The notes: generated from the letters alone by a model not told the origin. DNA of 64,000 bases from Mycobacterium sp. GA-1285 (GCF_001499905.1 NZ_LQIS01000005.1:91814-155813), one strand, 5' to 3'. Shown: positions 41,285 to 52,261, numbered from the stretch's first letter. Numbers and translations are program-made.

Positions 41285-42417
41285 CGCTTCGCGATCCACT
41301 TGGCGATGGTATCGGCCTGTTCGCTTCGCGCGCCGGGGGTGGTGAAGTAGTGGTCGGTGTCGATCGAGCACCGTGTTTTGTCCGTGCTGGCCAGCGCGTC
41401 GAAGATGTGCCGGGCGTCGGACGGGAACACGCCGGTGTCCGCTTCGGCGTTGATCACCAGCGCCGGGCAGGTGATCCGCTTGAGGTGCGGCTCGGCGCGG
41501 GTTTGGGCATATCGCAGGCTCCACATGCCGATCCAATTACGCAAAGTGCAGGCCGCAGCGATACCGCGGGCAGATCTGTTGGCCTGCACCGGTACTCCGG
41601 CATAGCACATGTTTGCGGGGCGCTTCGTCGGTTCCAGGGCGGGATCGACCATGCGCGGGTCCGCCCATGTCCGCAGCACCGTGAAGGGGCGGTCGGAGAA
41701 ACCGGCCGCCCGCACATGCTCGAGTTCGGCCTCGGCCCAGTCCGTGATCGCGTGGTTTCGTGCGACCTGCGCGGCCCGGTACCGCTCGACGAACTCAACC
41801 GAGAACGGCGGACCGTTGCGCTCGTCGAACAAATCGAGCTCCGGATCGCTTGTCACCGCGTCTAACTCGTCGACAACCGCCGCGTCCATCCAGGCGGTGA
41901 GCACATCGGGGCGGCCGGGATGCGCTGCGGTCGAGACGTAGCCGTCGGCGGCCGGCAGGTCGATCAGCCCCGCAGCTGGACGCATCCCCGGAAGCGGAGT
42001 CACATGCGGGTCGACGGCTTGCGCCTGGTACGCGGCCATCAGCGAACCGCCGCCGGAATTACCCAGTAGGACAATGGTTTCCACACCCTGTACCTCGCGA
42101 AGCCACCGTACTCCGACGCCGATGTCGACGAGCGCATGGTCGAGCAGGAAGCTGCTCTCGAACCCGCGATAGCGGGTGTTCCAGCCCAGGAAGCCGATAC
42201 CGCGGGTGGCCATGTAGTCGGCGAGATAGTGCTCGGAGAAGTCGATCTGGTAATGGGTGGCGATCATCGCAACCTTCGGTTTGCGACCGACCCCGCGGTG
42301 ATAGATCCCCTGGCACGGATGTCCGCCCGCGCCGGCCCGCCGGGCCGTGGGGGAATCGAGGCCGACGAACTCGCGGGAGACTCCCGGTGTTGCGGTGGTC
42401 GACGGTGTTCTGGTCAT
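41275..42417 (-). CDS. Alpha/beta-hydrolase fold protein (Rv0272c-like)
   Basis: 380 residues from ATG 42417. Nucleophile elbow L-L-G-N-S-G-G-G near 113, acid in I-N-A-E-A-D-T-G near 325 and His in D-T-D-H-Y-F near 352 form a credible Ser-Asp-His triad. N-terminal strand V-A-M-I-A-T-H-Y-Q-I-D-F resembles esterase or thioesterase lids; substrate unknown. Divergent from the VOC-family gene. Coupled to the hydroxyacid dehydrogenase and fadE6 downstream, so a lipid or acyl-CoA role is likely. Confidence 0.85.
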   Translation of the reverse strand: MTRTPSTTATPGVSREFVGLDSPTARRAGAGGHPCQGIYHRGVGRKPKVAMIATHYQIDFSEHYLADYMATRGIGFLGWNTRYRGFESSFLLDHALVDIGVGVRWLREVQGVETIVLLGNSGGGSLMAAYQAQAVDPHVTPLPGMRPAAGLIDLPAADGYVSTAAHPGRPDVLTAWMDAAVVDELDAVTSDPELDLFDERNGPPFSVEFVERYRAAQVARNHAITDWAEAELEHVRAAGFSDRPFTVLRTWADPRMVDPALEPTKRPANMCYAGVPVQANRSARGIAAACTLRNWIGMWSLRYAQTRAEPHLKRITCPALVINAEADTGVFPSDARHIFDALASTDKTRCSIDTDHYFTTPGARSEQADTIAKWIAKRWR

Positions 42418-42603
42418 TCGAGCCGTGCCCTGTCGGGCCAAAAATCAAGGGCTACAGGCTGTTCGACGATCTTGATGATCGGCCTGGTCTGCAGCGGGAC
42501 GATCGTCATAGCGGTGCCGGTCCGTTCGTCATTGCTCGTGATCGTCCCTGATGCTAAATTCGATTTGCGTTTCTGGCCAGAGATTCGCGCTAGGAGGCGC
42601 CCG

Positions 42604-43179
42604 GTGATCAGGCCCGACAATCCCAACACCGAGTTCGAGCTCGGCGGCATCAACCACGTTGCGCTGGTGTGCTCGGATATGGCGAAAACCGTCGACTTCT
42701 ACACCAACGTCCTCGGTATGCCGTTGATCAAGTCGCTCGATCTGCCGGGAGGCATGGGGCAGCACTTCTTTTTCGACGCCGGTAATGGCGACTGCGTCGC
42801 GTTCTTCTGGTTCGCCGACGCGCCGGACCGGGTTCCCGGCGTCTCCTCGCCCGAGGCCATTCCGGGAATCGGGGACATCGTCAGCGCCGTCAGCACGATG
42901 AACCATCTGGCGTTTCACGTGCCGGCCGAGAAGTTCGACGAGTATCGACAGCGCCTCAAGGCCAAGGGCGTGCGCGTCGGCCCGGTGCTCAATCACGACG
43001 ACAGCGAGGCCCAGGTTTCGCCGACGGTGCACCCCGGTGTTTACGTCAGGTCGTTCTATTTCCTCGACCCGGACGGCATCACTCTTGAATTCGCGTGCTG
43101 GACGAAGGAATTCGGCGAGAGCGACGCGAAGGCAACACCGAGGACGGCCGCGGACCGCCGTCCGAGGGTGACCGCCTGA
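42604..43179 (+). CDS. Vicinal oxygen chelate (glyoxalase/dioxygenase-like) protein, Rv0274-like
   Basis: 191 residues from GTG with AGGAGG six bases upstream. Two beta-alpha-beta-beta-beta modules: G-I-N-H-V-A-L-V-C-S-D-M near 16 supplies the first metal His, N-H-L-A-F-H-V-P near 100 the second, and D-P-D-G-I-T-L-E-F near 158 the Glu. Full metal site with Y-F-L-D-P-D-G typical of glyoxalase I or ring-cleavage enzymes; substrate unknown. Position matches Rv0274. Divergent from the hydrolase across 186 bp. A basic tail follows residue 165. Confidence 0.87.
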   Translation: MIRPDNPNTEFELGGINHVALVCSDMAKTVDFYTNVLGMPLIKSLDLPGGMGQHFFFDAGNGDCVAFFWFADAPDRVPGVSSPEAIPGIGDIVSAVSTMNHLAFHVPAEKFDEYRQRLKAKGVRVGPVLNHDDSEAQVSPTVHPGVYVRSFYFLDPDGITLEFACWTKEFGESDAKATPRTAADRRPRVTA

Positions 43180-43185
43180 GCGGGG

Positions 43186-43815
43186 TCAGGCTTCGTTCGT
43201 CGGCAGTCCGGAGACCGCGTTGATGTTCGCCGCGAGCCGATCGACGAGTTGGTCGGCGTCGAGATCGAGGTGGCCCGCCAGCCAGGCGCTGATCGTCTGG
43301 CCCACTCCTCCGACCGCGAAATGTGCCGTCGCTTCGTCGAGTTGGTTGTCGCGTGCGACGGCCGCGCCGGCGTGCTGCAACAACAACTGTGCGAACAGGG
43401 CCGTGGACTCCGCGCGTTTGCGCAGTATCACCGTATTCGACACCTGAACGCTGAACACCAGGCGACCAACGCGAGGATCTACGGCGATGGTGTGCACGAT
43501 GTTCGCCATGGCCGCACGGGGCTGCTCGCGGGGCGGCGCGGCGGCGACCGCGGCCTGGGTCGTCGCCGCGATATCGGCGATCACCCAGTCGTAGACCTGG
43601 GCGGCGAAGTCGTCCTTGTCGTGGAACGTCTCGTAGAAGTAGCGGACACCCAGGCCGGCCGTTGCGCAGATCGCCCGCACGGTCAACTCGGCGAGATCGT
43701 CCGCATCGGCGCCGAGCAACTGGAGTCCGGCGTCGAGCAGCCGCAGCCGGCGCTGCGCGAGGCGTTGAGCCGCGTCGACGCCGCGGTAGGGGCGGACCTG
43801 TGCCATGACCGTCAT
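43186..43815 (-). CDS. TetR-family regulator (Rv0275c-like)
   Basis: 209 residues from ATG 43815; GTG 43830 and ATG 43806 are alternatives. The DNA-binding domain is at about 20-70 with V-R-A-I-C-A-T-A-G-L-G-V-R-Y-F-Y-E-T-F-H-D-K-D-D-F. The C-terminal half has the features of fatty-acid-type TetRs. A perfect AACACGTGTT palindrome lies about 37 bp upstream and between it and the divergent Rv0276-like gene, so it probably controls both. Position matches Rv0275c. Confidence 0.9.
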   Translation of the reverse strand: MTVMAQVRPYRGVDAAQRLAQRRLRLLDAGLQLLGADADDLAELTVRAICATAGLGVRYFYETFHDKDDFAAQVYDWVIADIAATTQAAVAAAPPREQPRAAMANIVHTIAVDPRVGRLVFSVQVSNTVILRKRAESTALFAQLLLQHAGAAVARDNQLDEATAHFAVGGVGQTISAWLAGHLDLDADQLVDRLAANINAVSGLPTNEA

Positions 43816-43851
43816 CTTGACACCCGGCACCGGGCGCGGGCAATATCAGGA

Positions 43852-43861
43852 AACACGTGTT
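43852..43861. promoter_or_regulatory. Palindrome AACACGTGTT in the tetR/Rv0276-like divergent promoter
   Basis: A perfect 10-bp palindrome (43852-43861), 27 bp before the Rv0276-like ATG. Its flank reads TTCTCA at 43860-43865, the same half-site as in the operators at 18118-18123 and 22139-22144, but the left half is poorly matched. Probably the binding site of the adjacent TetR. Confidence 0.5.
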
Positions 43862-43887
43862 CTCACATTTGCGATAGGGGTCCGCCG

Positions 43888-44778
43888 ATGGTTTCCCAGC
43901 CGATCGACCACGTCGGAAGACCGGTCAACGACGCGCCATTACCCGGGCACAAGCTGCGTCGCAACGTCGCACCCGAGGACGCGATGCTCGGGATCGGCCT
44001 GCTGTCGGGAGCGGCCAACGTGATCATGGAACTCTCGCGGCCGGGAGTCGGATACGGCGTCAAGGACAGCCGCGTCGAGAGCGGCCGCGCGGACCGCCAC
44101 CCCATCAAGCGGGCGCGGACGACGTTCACCTACCTCGCCGTCGCGCTCGCCGGCACCGACGAGCAGAAGGCCACGTACCGGCGTGCGGTCAACCGGTCGC
44201 ACGCCGAGGTGTACTCGTTGCCGGATAGTCCGGTCGAGTACAACGCGTTCGACAAGAACCTGCAGTTGTGGGTGGCGGCCTGCCTGTACAAGGGCTTTGT
44301 CGACGTGTACCGGATCTTCGTCGGTGAGATGGACGACGAATCCGCCGACCGCCACTACCGCGACGGCGCGGCGCTGGGCACCACGCTGCAGGTTCCCGCG
44401 GAGATGTGGCCCGCCGACCGCAAGGCCTTCGACGAGTACTGGCAGCAGTCGCTCGACAAGGTCCACATCGACGCCGCGGTCCGTGAATACCTGTGGCCCA
44501 TCGCGGCGGGCCGTATCGGCAACCTCAAGGCTCCCGGTTGGCTGCAGAAGCGCACCGACGCGATCAACCTCTTCATCACGACCGGCTTTCTGCCCCAGCG
44601 GTTCCGTGACGAGATGGGGTTGCCGTGGGACGCGGTCAAACAACGACGGTTCAACCGGGTTATGGGCGTGGTGGGCCGCATCAACAACGCGATGCCGCGG
44701 TTCGTCCGGCAGTTCCCGTTCAACGTGCTGCTCAAAGATCTCGACTGGCGGGTGCGCACCGGTCGCCCGCTGGTGTAG
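43888..44778 (+). CDS. MpaB-like oxygenase (DUF2236), Rv0276-like
   Basis: 296 residues from ATG with AGGGG upstream. The core has R-A-R-T-T-F-T-Y-L-A-V-A-L-A-G-T near 75, N-R-S-H-A-E-V near 105 (His of the latex-clearing/MpaB haem-binding region), and Y-N-A-F-D-K-N-L-Q-L-W-V-A near 120. MpaB-like proteins are haem or haem-like oxygenases; some cleave terpenoid double bonds. No substrate can be assigned. Ends 117 bp before eccA3 with the iron-box region between. Confidence 0.85.
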   Translation: MVSQPIDHVGRPVNDAPLPGHKLRRNVAPEDAMLGIGLLSGAANVIMELSRPGVGYGVKDSRVESGRADRHPIKRARTTFTYLAVALAGTDEQKATYRRAVNRSHAEVYSLPDSPVEYNAFDKNLQLWVAACLYKGFVDVYRIFVGEMDDESADRHYRDGAALGTTLQVPAEMWPADRKAFDEYWQQSLDKVHIDAAVREYLWPIAAGRIGNLKAPGWLQKRTDAINLFITTGFLPQRFRDEMGLPWDAVKQRRFNRVMGVVGRINNAMPRFVRQFPFNVLLKDLDWRVRTGRPLV

Positions 44779-44827
44779 TCAGTTCGCGGTGCCGAGCCGC
44801 TGAGCGGACCCCGAACGTCTGTACAAG

Positions 44828-44846
44828 TTAGCTTAGTCAATGCTAA
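44828..44846. promoter_or_regulatory. IdeR (iron) box upstream of eccA3, distal
   Basis: TTAGCTTAGTCAATGCTAA matches the IdeR consensus TTAGGTTAGGCTAACCTAA at 14 of 19 positions and sits in a larger inverted repeat with arms AAGTTAGC (44825-44832) and GCTAACTT (44842-44849). It is 50-68 bp before the eccA3 start, a usual promoter distance. IdeR with iron would repress ESX-3. Confidence 0.75.
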
Positions 44847-44856
44847 CTTCTGCCGG

Positions 44857-44875
44857 TAAAGTTAGCCTGCCATAA
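44857..44875. promoter_or_regulatory. Second IdeR-like box upstream of eccA3
   Basis: TAAAGTTAGCCTGCCATAA matches the IdeR consensus at 13 of 19 positions and contains the perfect inverted arms AGTTA (44860-44864) and TAACT (44873-44877). It starts 29 bp after the first box. Two adjacent boxes would allow cooperative binding. TAAAGT within it could be a -10 element, so IdeR would block polymerase. Confidence 0.5.
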
Positions 44876-44895
44876 CTACGGGGAGATCACGGCGC

Positions 44896-46713
44896 GTGCC
44901 GCTACAGACCGATTTTGCTGCGACTTCGCGCGTCGACCACGATGTAGTGAGTCGGTTCGCGACGTGTTGCCGGGCCCTCGGGTTGTCGGTGCACGACCGT
45001 CGCCGTCCGCCGGACGCGGCCGCTGCCCGCTCCGGTTTCGCCGAACTCACCCGAATCGCCCGCGAACAGTGCGATGCATGGACGGGCTTGGCCGCGGCGG
45101 GGGACACCAGCGCCAGGGTGCTCGAGGCCATCTGGCAGACCGTCGCCACAGCGGGGGTGCTGCAGCGCCACGTGCAACTCACCGAAGGCGACCTGGCCTT
45201 CAGCTACGACAGCGGGCTCTACCTCAAGTTCTCGGCGTCGACACCCGACGACTTCCAGCTGGCCTACGCCGTCACGCTCTGCGATGCCGGCGACTACGCC
45301 GGCGCGGACGAACTCGTCGAGCCGCTGGTCACGCGGCGCCCCAGCTGGCTGGACGCCAGGTGGGTGCGGATCGCGATGTACTACCGCGCCGAGCGCTGGT
45401 CGGACGTGGTCCGGCTGATCACTCCGATCGTCAACGACACGCGTCTGGACGAGACGTACGCACATGCGGCGCGCGTCGCGCTCGGCACGTCGCTCGCCCG
45501 CCTCGGCATGTACGCGCCCGCGCTGTCGTACCTCGAAGACGCTTCGGGGCCAGTCGATGTCGCGACGGTGGACGGCACGCTGGTCAAGGCGCTGTGCCTA
45601 CGCGCGCAGGGTGAGGAGCTCGACGCGGCCGACGTGCTCGCCGAGCTTTACGCCGCCAACCCGGAGAACGAACAGGTCGAGATCGCGCTGACGGACACCT
45701 CGTACGGCATCGTGCCGACCACCGCGGCGCGCATCGAGGGCCGCTCCGATCCGTGGGATCCCGCCACCGAACCGAGCGAGTCCGAGTTCGTCGACCCCGG
45801 CGCAAAGGAGCGCAAGGCGCACCTGCTGATCGAGGCCGAGGCCGAACTCGCCGAGTTCATCGGGCTCGAAGAGGTCAAGTATCAGGTCGCGCGGCTGAAG
45901 AGTTCGGTGGCGATGGCGATCCGCCGCCAGGAGCGCGGCCTGACCGTGGCGCAGCGCACCAACCACCTGGTGTTCGCGGGTCCGCCCGGTACCGGTAAGA
46001 CGACGATCGCGCGCGTCGTCGCCAAGATCTATTGCGGTCTGGGCATTCTGAAGAAGGAGACGGTCCGCGAGGTCCACCGGGCCGACCTGATCGGCCAGCA
46101 CATCGGCGAGACCGAGGCCAAGACCAACGCGATCATCGACAGCGCGCTCGACGGTGTGTTGTTCCTCGACGAGGCTTACGCGCTGGTGTCGACCGGTGCG
46201 AAGAATGATTTCGGGTTGGTCGCGATCGACACGCTGCTGGCGCGCATGGAGAACGACCGCGAGCGACTAGTCGTCATCGTCGCCGGGTACCGCAAGGATC
46301 TCGACGCGTTCCTCGACACCAACGAGGGGTTGCGGTCCCGCTTCACCCGCAGCATCGAATTCCCTTCGTACACACCGCACGAACTGGTCGAGATCGCAGT
46401 CCGGATGGCCGAGAAGCGCGACAGCGTCTTCGAACCGGCGGCGCTCGCCCACATGGAATCCTTGTTCGGTCAGTTGGCAGCGGCGACGACGCCGGACGTC
46501 ACCGGTGTGGAGAGGCGCAATCTCGACATCGCCGGCAACGGACGTTTCGTGCGCAACTTGGTCGAGCGTTCCGAGGAGGAGCGCGAGTACCGACTCGATC
46601 ACTCCGATAGTGAAGACTTCACCGATGACGAACTGATGACCATTACCGATGAAGACGTCACCAAATCCGCCATTCCGCTGCTGCGTGGCCTCGGGCTGAC
46701 GGTGCCGCAATGA
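44896..46713 (+). CDS. eccA3: EccA3, ESX-3 cytosolic AAA+ ATPase
   Basis: 605 residues; GTG start with GGGGAGA upstream. An N-terminal TPR-like helical half (about 1-290) precedes a CbbX-type AAA+ domain: Walker A G-P-P-G-T-G-K-T-T near 362-370, Walker B V-L-F-L-D-E-A-Y near 420, arginine finger region L-R-S-R-F-T-R near 480. EccA proteins are thought to remodel or release substrates from chaperones such as EspG. First gene of the operon and the one behind the iron boxes; stop and next ATG overlap (ATGA). Confidence 0.95.
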   Translation: MPLQTDFAATSRVDHDVVSRFATCCRALGLSVHDRRRPPDAAAARSGFAELTRIAREQCDAWTGLAAAGDTSARVLEAIWQTVATAGVLQRHVQLTEGDLAFSYDSGLYLKFSASTPDDFQLAYAVTLCDAGDYAGADELVEPLVTRRPSWLDARWVRIAMYYRAERWSDVVRLITPIVNDTRLDETYAHAARVALGTSLARLGMYAPALSYLEDASGPVDVATVDGTLVKALCLRAQGEELDAADVLAELYAANPENEQVEIALTDTSYGIVPTTAARIEGRSDPWDPATEPSESEFVDPGAKERKAHLLIEAEAELAEFIGLEEVKYQVARLKSSVAMAIRRQERGLTVAQRTNHLVFAGPPGTGKTTIARVVAKIYCGLGILKKETVREVHRADLIGQHIGETEAKTNAIIDSALDGVLFLDEAYALVSTGAKNDFGLVAIDTLLARMENDRERLVVIVAGYRKDLDAFLDTNEGLRSRFTRSIEFPSYTPHELVEIAVRMAEKRDSVFEPAALAHMESLFGQLAAATTPDVTGVERRNLDIAGNGRFVRNLVERSEEEREYRLDHSDSEDFTDDELMTITDEDVTKSAIPLLRGLGLTVPQ

Positions 46714-48275
46714 GCACTCCGGACAATTCGGATCGCCGGGCGTTCGCCTCGCGCACGCCGGCCAACGAGAATCCCGACCGGGTCGTGTACCGTCGCGGAT
46801 TCGTCACCCGGCATCAGGTCACCGGATGGCGATTCATCATGCGGCGCATCGCATCCGGTGTCGCGCTGCACGACACCCGCATGCTCGTCGATCCGCTCCG
46901 CACCCAGACCCGCTCGGTGCTCGTCGGGGCGCTGGTGCTGATCACCGTCATGGCAGGGTGTTTCGTGTTCTCGCTGATACGGCCCGGTGGCGTCGCGGGC
47001 AACGACGCGATACTGGCCGACCGCACCACCTCCGCGCTCTACGTCCGCCTCGGTGAGCAGCTGCATCCGGTGCTGAACCTGACGTCCGCGCGCCTGATCG
47101 CGGGCCGGCCGGACAACCCGTCGCAGGTCAAGACCAGCGAGATCGACCAGTTCCCCCGCGGCAATCTGATCGGCATCCCGGGCGCACCCGAACGCATGGT
47201 GCAGAACACCACCCGCGACGCCGAGTGGACGGTGTGCGACGGGGTTTCGGGACCGGCCGCCGGTGTCACGATGATCGCCGGTCCGCTGATCGACGGGGGC
47301 GAGCGCGCGGCGCAGCTGCCCGGTGACAAGGCCATCCTGGTTTCCAACCCGAGCGGTCCCAACGCAGGCACCTGGCTGTTGTGGAACGGGCGCCGCAGTG
47401 CGATCGACATGAACGACCGCGCGGTCACCAGTGCACTCGGTCTGGGTACCTCGGGTGCCGAGGCTCGCCCCATCGCCCCGGGCTTGTTCAACGCGGTGCC
47501 CGAAGCTCCCGCGTTGTTCCCGCCCGTCATCCCGGGCGCCGGGGAACCGCCGCGATACCCGCTGCCGGCGCCTGCGCCGGTCGGCGCGGTGGTCACGGCC
47601 TTCGCCACCGACAACACACTGCGTCACTATGCGGTGCTCAGCGAAGGGCTGCAACCGATTTCACCGGTCATCGCCGCGATCATGCGTAACGCGAACTCCT
47701 ACGGACTCGACCAGCCGCCGCGGCTGGGCGTCGACGACATCGCCCGTCTGCCCGTCGCGGACATCATCGACACGGAATCCTATCCCGCCGAACCGGTTTC
47801 GCTCGTCGACGCCGTGGACGCGCCGTTGACGTGTGCCCAGTGGAAGCGACCGGCCGATGCCACGAGCGCGACTCTTCACCTGCGTTCCGGTGTCACGTTG
47901 CCGGTTTCGGATCGCCTGCGCCCCGTGCAGCTGGTCGGAGCGGGCTCGGGAACCACCGCGAACAACGTTGTGCTGAGCCCTGGGCGCGGCTACCTGGTCC
48001 AGACGGTCGGGCAGGACGGTGGAGGTGCGTCGACCTCACCCGTCGGCGGCGCATCCTTCTGGGTGAGCGATGTCGGGGTCCGCTACGGCCTCGACACCGA
48101 CGGTGACGAGAATGCCATCTCAGCATTGGGTCTCACCCCGCCCGCCCTGCCAATCCCATGGTCGATGTTGAGCCAATTCGCGCCCGGTCCGACGCTGTCG
48201 CGCGGTGACGCGTTGCTGGCCCATGACGCCCTGCCCGCCGACCCCCGCCCCGCCATCGTGAGGGAGACGCCGTAA
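46710..48275 (+). CDS. eccB3: EccB3, ESX-3 membrane complex subunit
   Basis: 521 residues. Cytosolic N-terminus with [12 protein letters not shown], one transmembrane helix at about 70-92 ([21 protein letters not shown]), then a large periplasmic repeat domain holding C...C pairs expected to form a disulfide (W-T-V-C-D-G near 175 and L-T-C-A-Q-W near 375). Part of the ESX core complex that projects into the periplasm. The stop overlaps eccC3 (TAATG). Confidence 0.95.
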   Translation: MSTPDNSDRRAFASRTPANENPDRVVYRRGFVTRHQVTGWRFIMRRIASGVALHDTRMLVDPLRTQTRSVLVGALVLITVMAGCFVFSLIRPGGVAGNDAILADRTTSALYVRLGEQLHPVLNLTSARLIAGRPDNPSQVKTSEIDQFPRGNLIGIPGAPERMVQNTTRDAEWTVCDGVSGPAAGVTMIAGPLIDGGERAAQLPGDKAILVSNPSGPNAGTWLLWNGRRSAIDMNDRAVTSALGLGTSGAEARPIAPGLFNAVPEAPALFPPVIPGAGEPPRYPLPAPAPVGAVVTAFATDNTLRHYAVLSEGLQPISPVIAAIMRNANSYGLDQPPRLGVDDIARLPVADIIDTESYPAEPVSLVDAVDAPLTCAQWKRPADATSATLHLRSGVTLPVSDRLRPVQLVGAGSGTTANNVVLSPGRGYLVQTVGQDGGGASTSPVGGASFWVSDVGVRYGLDTDGDENAISALGLTPPALPIPWSMLSQFAPGPTLSRGDALLAHDALPADPRPAIVRETP

Positions 48276-51200
48276 TGAGTCGGCTCATTTTCGAGGCGCG
48301 TCGCCGCATCCCGGTGCCGTCGACGCGCAAGGGCACCATCACGATCGAACCGCCGCCGGAGCTGCCGCGCGTGATTCCGCCGTCACTGCTGCGGCGGGTG
48401 CTGCCGTTCCTGATCGTCATCCTGATCGTCGGCATGATCGTGGCGCTGGTGGCCACCGGAATGCGGCTGATCTCCCCGACGACGTTGTTCTTCCCGTTCG
48501 TCTTGCTGCTGGCCGCGACCGCTCTTTACCGCGGCACCGACAACAAGATGCGCACCGAGGAGGTCGACGCCGAGCGGGCCGACTATCTGCGCTATCTGTC
48601 GGTGGTCCGGGACAACGTACGCGCGCATGCCGCCGAGCAGCGTGCGGCGTTGGAGTGGTCGCATCCGGATCCGGGGCTGCTCATCGACGTGCCAGGCACT
48701 CGCAGGCAGTGGGAGCGCGATCCGCACGATCCCGACTTCCTGGTGGTGCGCACGGGCCTGCACGACGCTCCGCTGAACGCCTCGCTGCGGGTGAAGGACA
48801 GCGCCGACGAGGTAGACCTGGAACCGGTGTCGCACAGCGCGTTACGCGCCCTACTCGACGTGCAGCGGACAGTGCGGGCCGTGCCGACCGGTATCGATCT
48901 CGGCAAGGTTTCGCGGATCACAGTGCTCGGCGAACCCGACGAGGTGAGGGCGGCGCTCCGCGCCTGGATCACGCAGGCCGTCACCTGGCACGACCCCGCC
49001 GTGCTCGGTGTCGCACTGCTGGCCCCCGACATCGAGAGCGACGACTGGTCATGGCTCAAGTGGCTGCCGCACAACGACATTCCGGGGGCGGTCGACGGGG
49101 CCGGCCCCGCCCGCTACCTGGCGGGCGACGTCGGTGAACTGCGCTCGCAGCTCGCCCCCGCGCTCGACGACCGGTCACCGTTCGGTGAAGACGACGACGC
49201 CGAGGTCAAGCACCTGCTGATCGTGGTCGATGATCCTGACGTGGACACCACCGCGCTGGTCCCGCGCGGCGGGTTGGCCGGTGTGACGCTGGTGCAGCGC
49301 GTCGCCGAGCCCCCGCACCGCGAGCAGTATCCCGATCCGGAGCGACCGATCCTGCAGTTGAGCGGCGGAAAGTTGCAGCGCTGGCAGTCCGGAGGATGGC
49401 AGCCCTACGTCGACGCCGCCGACCGGTTGGACGTCGCGACGGCGCGGCACATCGCCCGCCGGCTGTCGAAGTGGGATTCGAACCCGAGCCACGCGCGTAC
49501 CGGGAGCACCGGGGTCGCCACCTTCTCCACGCTGCTCGGCATTCCGGACGCCGCGGCTCTGGACGTGGCGAGCCTGTGGGCGCCGCGGGCGCGCGCCGAC
49601 GAACTGCGGGTGCCGATCGGCGTCACCGCCACCGGAGAGCCGCTGATCTTCGACCTCAAGGACGAAGCCGAAGGCGGCATGGGTCCGCACGGGCTGATGA
49701 TCGGCATGACCGGCTCGGGCAAGTCGCAGACATTGATGTCGATCCTGTTGTCCCTGTTGACGACTCACTCCGCCGACCGGTTGATCGTGATCTACGCCGA
49801 CTTCAAGGGTGAGGCCGGAGCCGACATCTTCCGGGACTTCCCGCAGGTGGTCGCGGTCATCTCCAACATGGCCGAAAAGCGTTCGCTGGCCGACCGGTTC
49901 GCCGATACGCTGCGCGGCGAGGTGGCACGACGCGAGCAACTGCTGATGGAGGCCGGCCGCCGGGTGCAGGGCAGCGCGTTTAACTCGGTGCTCGAGTACG
50001 AGGCTTACCGTTCCTCGTCGAACGCGGCGGCCTACGACCTTCCGCCGCTACCGACGCTGCTCGTCGTCGCCGACGAGTTCTCGCTGATGCTTGCCGATCA
50101 TCCCGAGTACGCCGACCTTTTCGACTACGTTGCGCGCAAGGGCCGTTCGTTCCGCATCCACATCTTGTTCGCGTCGCAGACGCTGGATATCGGCCGGATC
50201 AAGGACATCGACAAGAACACCTCCTACCGCATCGGGCTCAAGGTGGCCAGCCCGGCCATCAGCCGCCAGATCATCGGCGTGGAGGACGCGTTCCACATCG
50301 AGGCCGGACCCGAGCACAAGGGCGAGGGATTTTTGGTACCCGCGCCGGGCGCGATGCCGGTCAAGTTCCGCAGCACCTACGTCGACGGTATCTACGATCC
50401 TCCGCGTGCGGAGAGATCCGTTGTGGTGCAGTCCGTCCCGGTGCCACAGCCGTTCACCGCGGGCTACGTCGAACCGCCTGCCGATACGGTCGTCGTCGCC
50501 GACCCCGCCGCTCACGAGGAGCGCCCGCCGCGCAAGCTCGTCGCGACCATCGGCGACCAGCTTGCCCACTACGGTCCGAAGGCGCCGCCGCTGTGGCTGC
50601 CCCCGCTGGACGACCCGATCCCGCTGGACGACCTGCTGGCCCGCGCCGACGTGGCCGAGCGCGAATGGCGTTGGCCGCTCGGCGAGATCGACCGTCCGTT
50701 CGCTATGCGGCGCGATCCGTTGATTTTCGACGCCAGGTCCGCCGGGGCCAATCTGCTGATCCACGGTGGGCCTAAGTCGGGCAAGACCACGGCGCTGCAG
50801 ACGTTCATTCTGTCCGCGGCGGCTCTGCACTCGCCGCGCGATGTGACGTTCTACTGCCTGGATTACGGCGGTGGTCAGCTGCGGCCGCTTGAAGACCTGG
50901 CCCATGTCGGCAGCGTCGCCTCACCGCTGGAACCCGAACGCATCCGGCGCACCTTCGGTGAGCTCGAGCAGTTGCTTCGTGCCCGCCAGGCGCGGGGGCA
51001 CTCGGGTAACGGCCAGCGGGACGAGTACGGCGAGACTTTCCTGGTCATCGACAACCTCTACGCGTTCAGCCGGGACAACACCGACACCTTCAACACCCGC
51101 AACCCGTTGCTGTCGAAGGTCACCGAGCTGGTGAACACCGGTATGTCCTACGGCATCCATGTCGTCATCACGACACCGAACTGGCTCGAGGTTCCGTTGG

Positions 51201-52261
51201 CCATGCGCGACGGTCTGGGCCAGCGCCTCGAACTGAAGCTGTCGGATCCGCGCGACAGCAATGTGCGGGTCACCGGTGCGCTGCGCCGGCCCGCCGAAGC
51301 GGTGCCGGCCGACCAGCCCGGTCGCGGCCTGACCATGGCCGCCGAGCACTTCCTGTTCGCCGAGCCGGCGCTACGCGACATCAGCGTGATAAACGCCCGC
51401 CATCTTGGTGTCACCGCGCCGCCGGTGCGGTTGTTGCCGAACGATCTCGCGCCCGGCGCCGTCGCCCCGCTGTATCCGGCGCCGGAGCGGGTGGTCATCG
51501 GCCAGCGCGAGGAGGACCTCGCGTCCGTGGCGATGGCGTTCGACCAGAACCCGTTGTTGATGGTGTTCGGCGACGCCAAGTCGGGCAAGACGACGCTGCT
51601 GCGTCACGTGATTCGCACCATCCGGGAGAACTCCACCCCGGACCGCGTCGCGTTCACGGTGATCGATCGGCGTCTGCATCTGGTCGACGAGCCGCTTTTC
51701 CCGGACAACGAGTACACCCCGAACATCGACCGGATCACCCCGGCGATGCTCGGGCTGACCGCCCTGCTCGAGAAGCGCCGCCCGCCTGCCGGCCTGTCTC
51801 CGCAGGAGCTGAGCAGGTGGAACTACCGGCCGGGCGAAGACGGCCACAGCCACTACCTGATCATCGACGACGTCGACCAGATCCCGGACGCGCCCGCGGC
51901 CAGTGGGCCGTTCGTCGGCCAGCGGCCGTGGACCGGCATCATCGGATTGCTCTCGCAGGCAAGCGAGTTAGGCCTGCGCGTCATGGTGACCGCACGGGCG
52001 ACCGGTTCGGCGCACGCCCTGATGACCGCGCCCCTGCTGCGCCGGCTCAACGAACTGCAAGCGGTGATCCTCATGCTTTCGGGCAACCCGCAGGACAGCG
52101 GCAAGATTCGGGGGCACCGGTTCCGCCGTCTGCCTGCGGGCCGGGCCATGCTGCTCGACGATGGAGATGCCCCCACGTTCCTGCAACTCGTCAATCCGTT
52201 CACAGACGCGGTGGCAGGCCGCACTGGCAACAACAGCAACAGTGGAAGGGAGTTCAACTGA
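48275..52261 (+). CDS. eccC3: EccC3, ESX-3 FtsK/SpoIIIE-type motor ATPase (single chain)
   Basis: 1328 residues in one chain, as in ESX-3 and unlike the split EccCa/EccCb of ESX-1. Two N-terminal helices (about 40-65 and 68-85), a DUF-type stalk, then three ATPase domains with Walker A motifs G-M-T-G-S-G-K-S (about 478), G-G-P-K-S-G-K-T-T (about 830) and G-D-A-K-S-G-K-T-T (about 1100). The motor that recognises substrates through their C-terminal signal. Overlaps eccB3 and pe5 by one base each, so expression is tightly linked. Confidence 0.96.
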   Translation: MSRLIFEARRRIPVPSTRKGTITIEPPPELPRVIPPSLLRRVLPFLIVILIVGMIVALVATGMRLISPTTLFFPFVLLLAATALYRGTDNKMRTEEVDAERADYLRYLSVVRDNVRAHAAEQRAALEWSHPDPGLLIDVPGTRRQWERDPHDPDFLVVRTGLHDAPLNASLRVKDSADEVDLEPVSHSALRALLDVQRTVRAVPTGIDLGKVSRITVLGEPDEVRAALRAWITQAVTWHDPAVLGVALLAPDIESDDWSWLKWLPHNDIPGAVDGAGPARYLAGDVGELRSQLAPALDDRSPFGEDDDAEVKHLLIVVDDPDVDTTALVPRGGLAGVTLVQRVAEPPHREQYPDPERPILQLSGGKLQRWQSGGWQPYVDAADRLDVATARHIARRLSKWDSNPSHARTGSTGVATFSTLLGIPDAAALDVASLWAPRARADELRVPIGVTATGEPLIFDLKDEAEGGMGPHGLMIGMTGSGKSQTLMSILLSLLTTHSADRLIVIYADFKGEAGADIFRDFPQVVAVISNMAEKRSLADRFADTLRGEVARREQLLMEAGRRVQGSAFNSVLEYEAYRSSSNAAAYDLPPLPTLLVVADEFSLMLADHPEYADLFDYVARKGRSFRIHILFASQTLDIGRIKDIDKNTSYRIGLKVASPAISRQIIGVEDAFHIEAGPEHKGEGFLVPAPGAMPVKFRSTYVDGIYDPPRAERSVVVQSVPVPQPFTAGYVEPPADTVVVADPAAHEERPPRKLVATIGDQLAHYGPKAPPLWLPPLDDPIPLDDLLARADVAEREWRWPLGEIDRPFAMRRDPLIFDARSAGANLLIHGGPKSGKTTALQTFILSAAALHSPRDVTFYCLDYGGGQLRPLEDLAHVGSVASPLEPERIRRTFGELEQLLRARQARGHSGNGQRDEYGETFLVIDNLYAFSRDNTDTFNTRNPLLSKVTELVNTGMSYGIHVVITTPNWLEVPLAMRDGLGQRLELKLSDPRDSNVRVTGALRRPAEAVPADQPGRGLTMAAEHFLFAEPALRDISVINARHLGVTAPPVRLLPNDLAPGAVAPLYPAPERVVIGQREEDLASVAMAFDQNPLLMVFGDAKSGKTTLLRHVIRTIRENSTPDRVAFTVIDRRLHLVDEPLFPDNEYTPNIDRITPAMLGLTALLEKRRPPAGLSPQELSRWNYRPGEDGHSHYLIIDDVDQIPDAPAASGPFVGQRPWTGIIGLLSQASELGLRVMVTARATGSAHALMTAPLLRRLNELQAVILMLSGNPQDSGKIRGHRFRRLPAGRAMLLDDGDAPTFLQLVNPFTDAVAGRTGNNSNSGREFN

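Noticed and set aside
43848..43865. KstR-type steroid operator
   Set aside because: KstR sites have AAC-N2-GTT; here the spacing is AAC-N4-GTT, so it is more likely the site of the adjacent TetR.
44820..44895. Zur (zinc) box upstream of eccA3
   Set aside because: No palindrome like the mycobacterial Zur consensus was seen; the inverted repeats match the IdeR pattern better.
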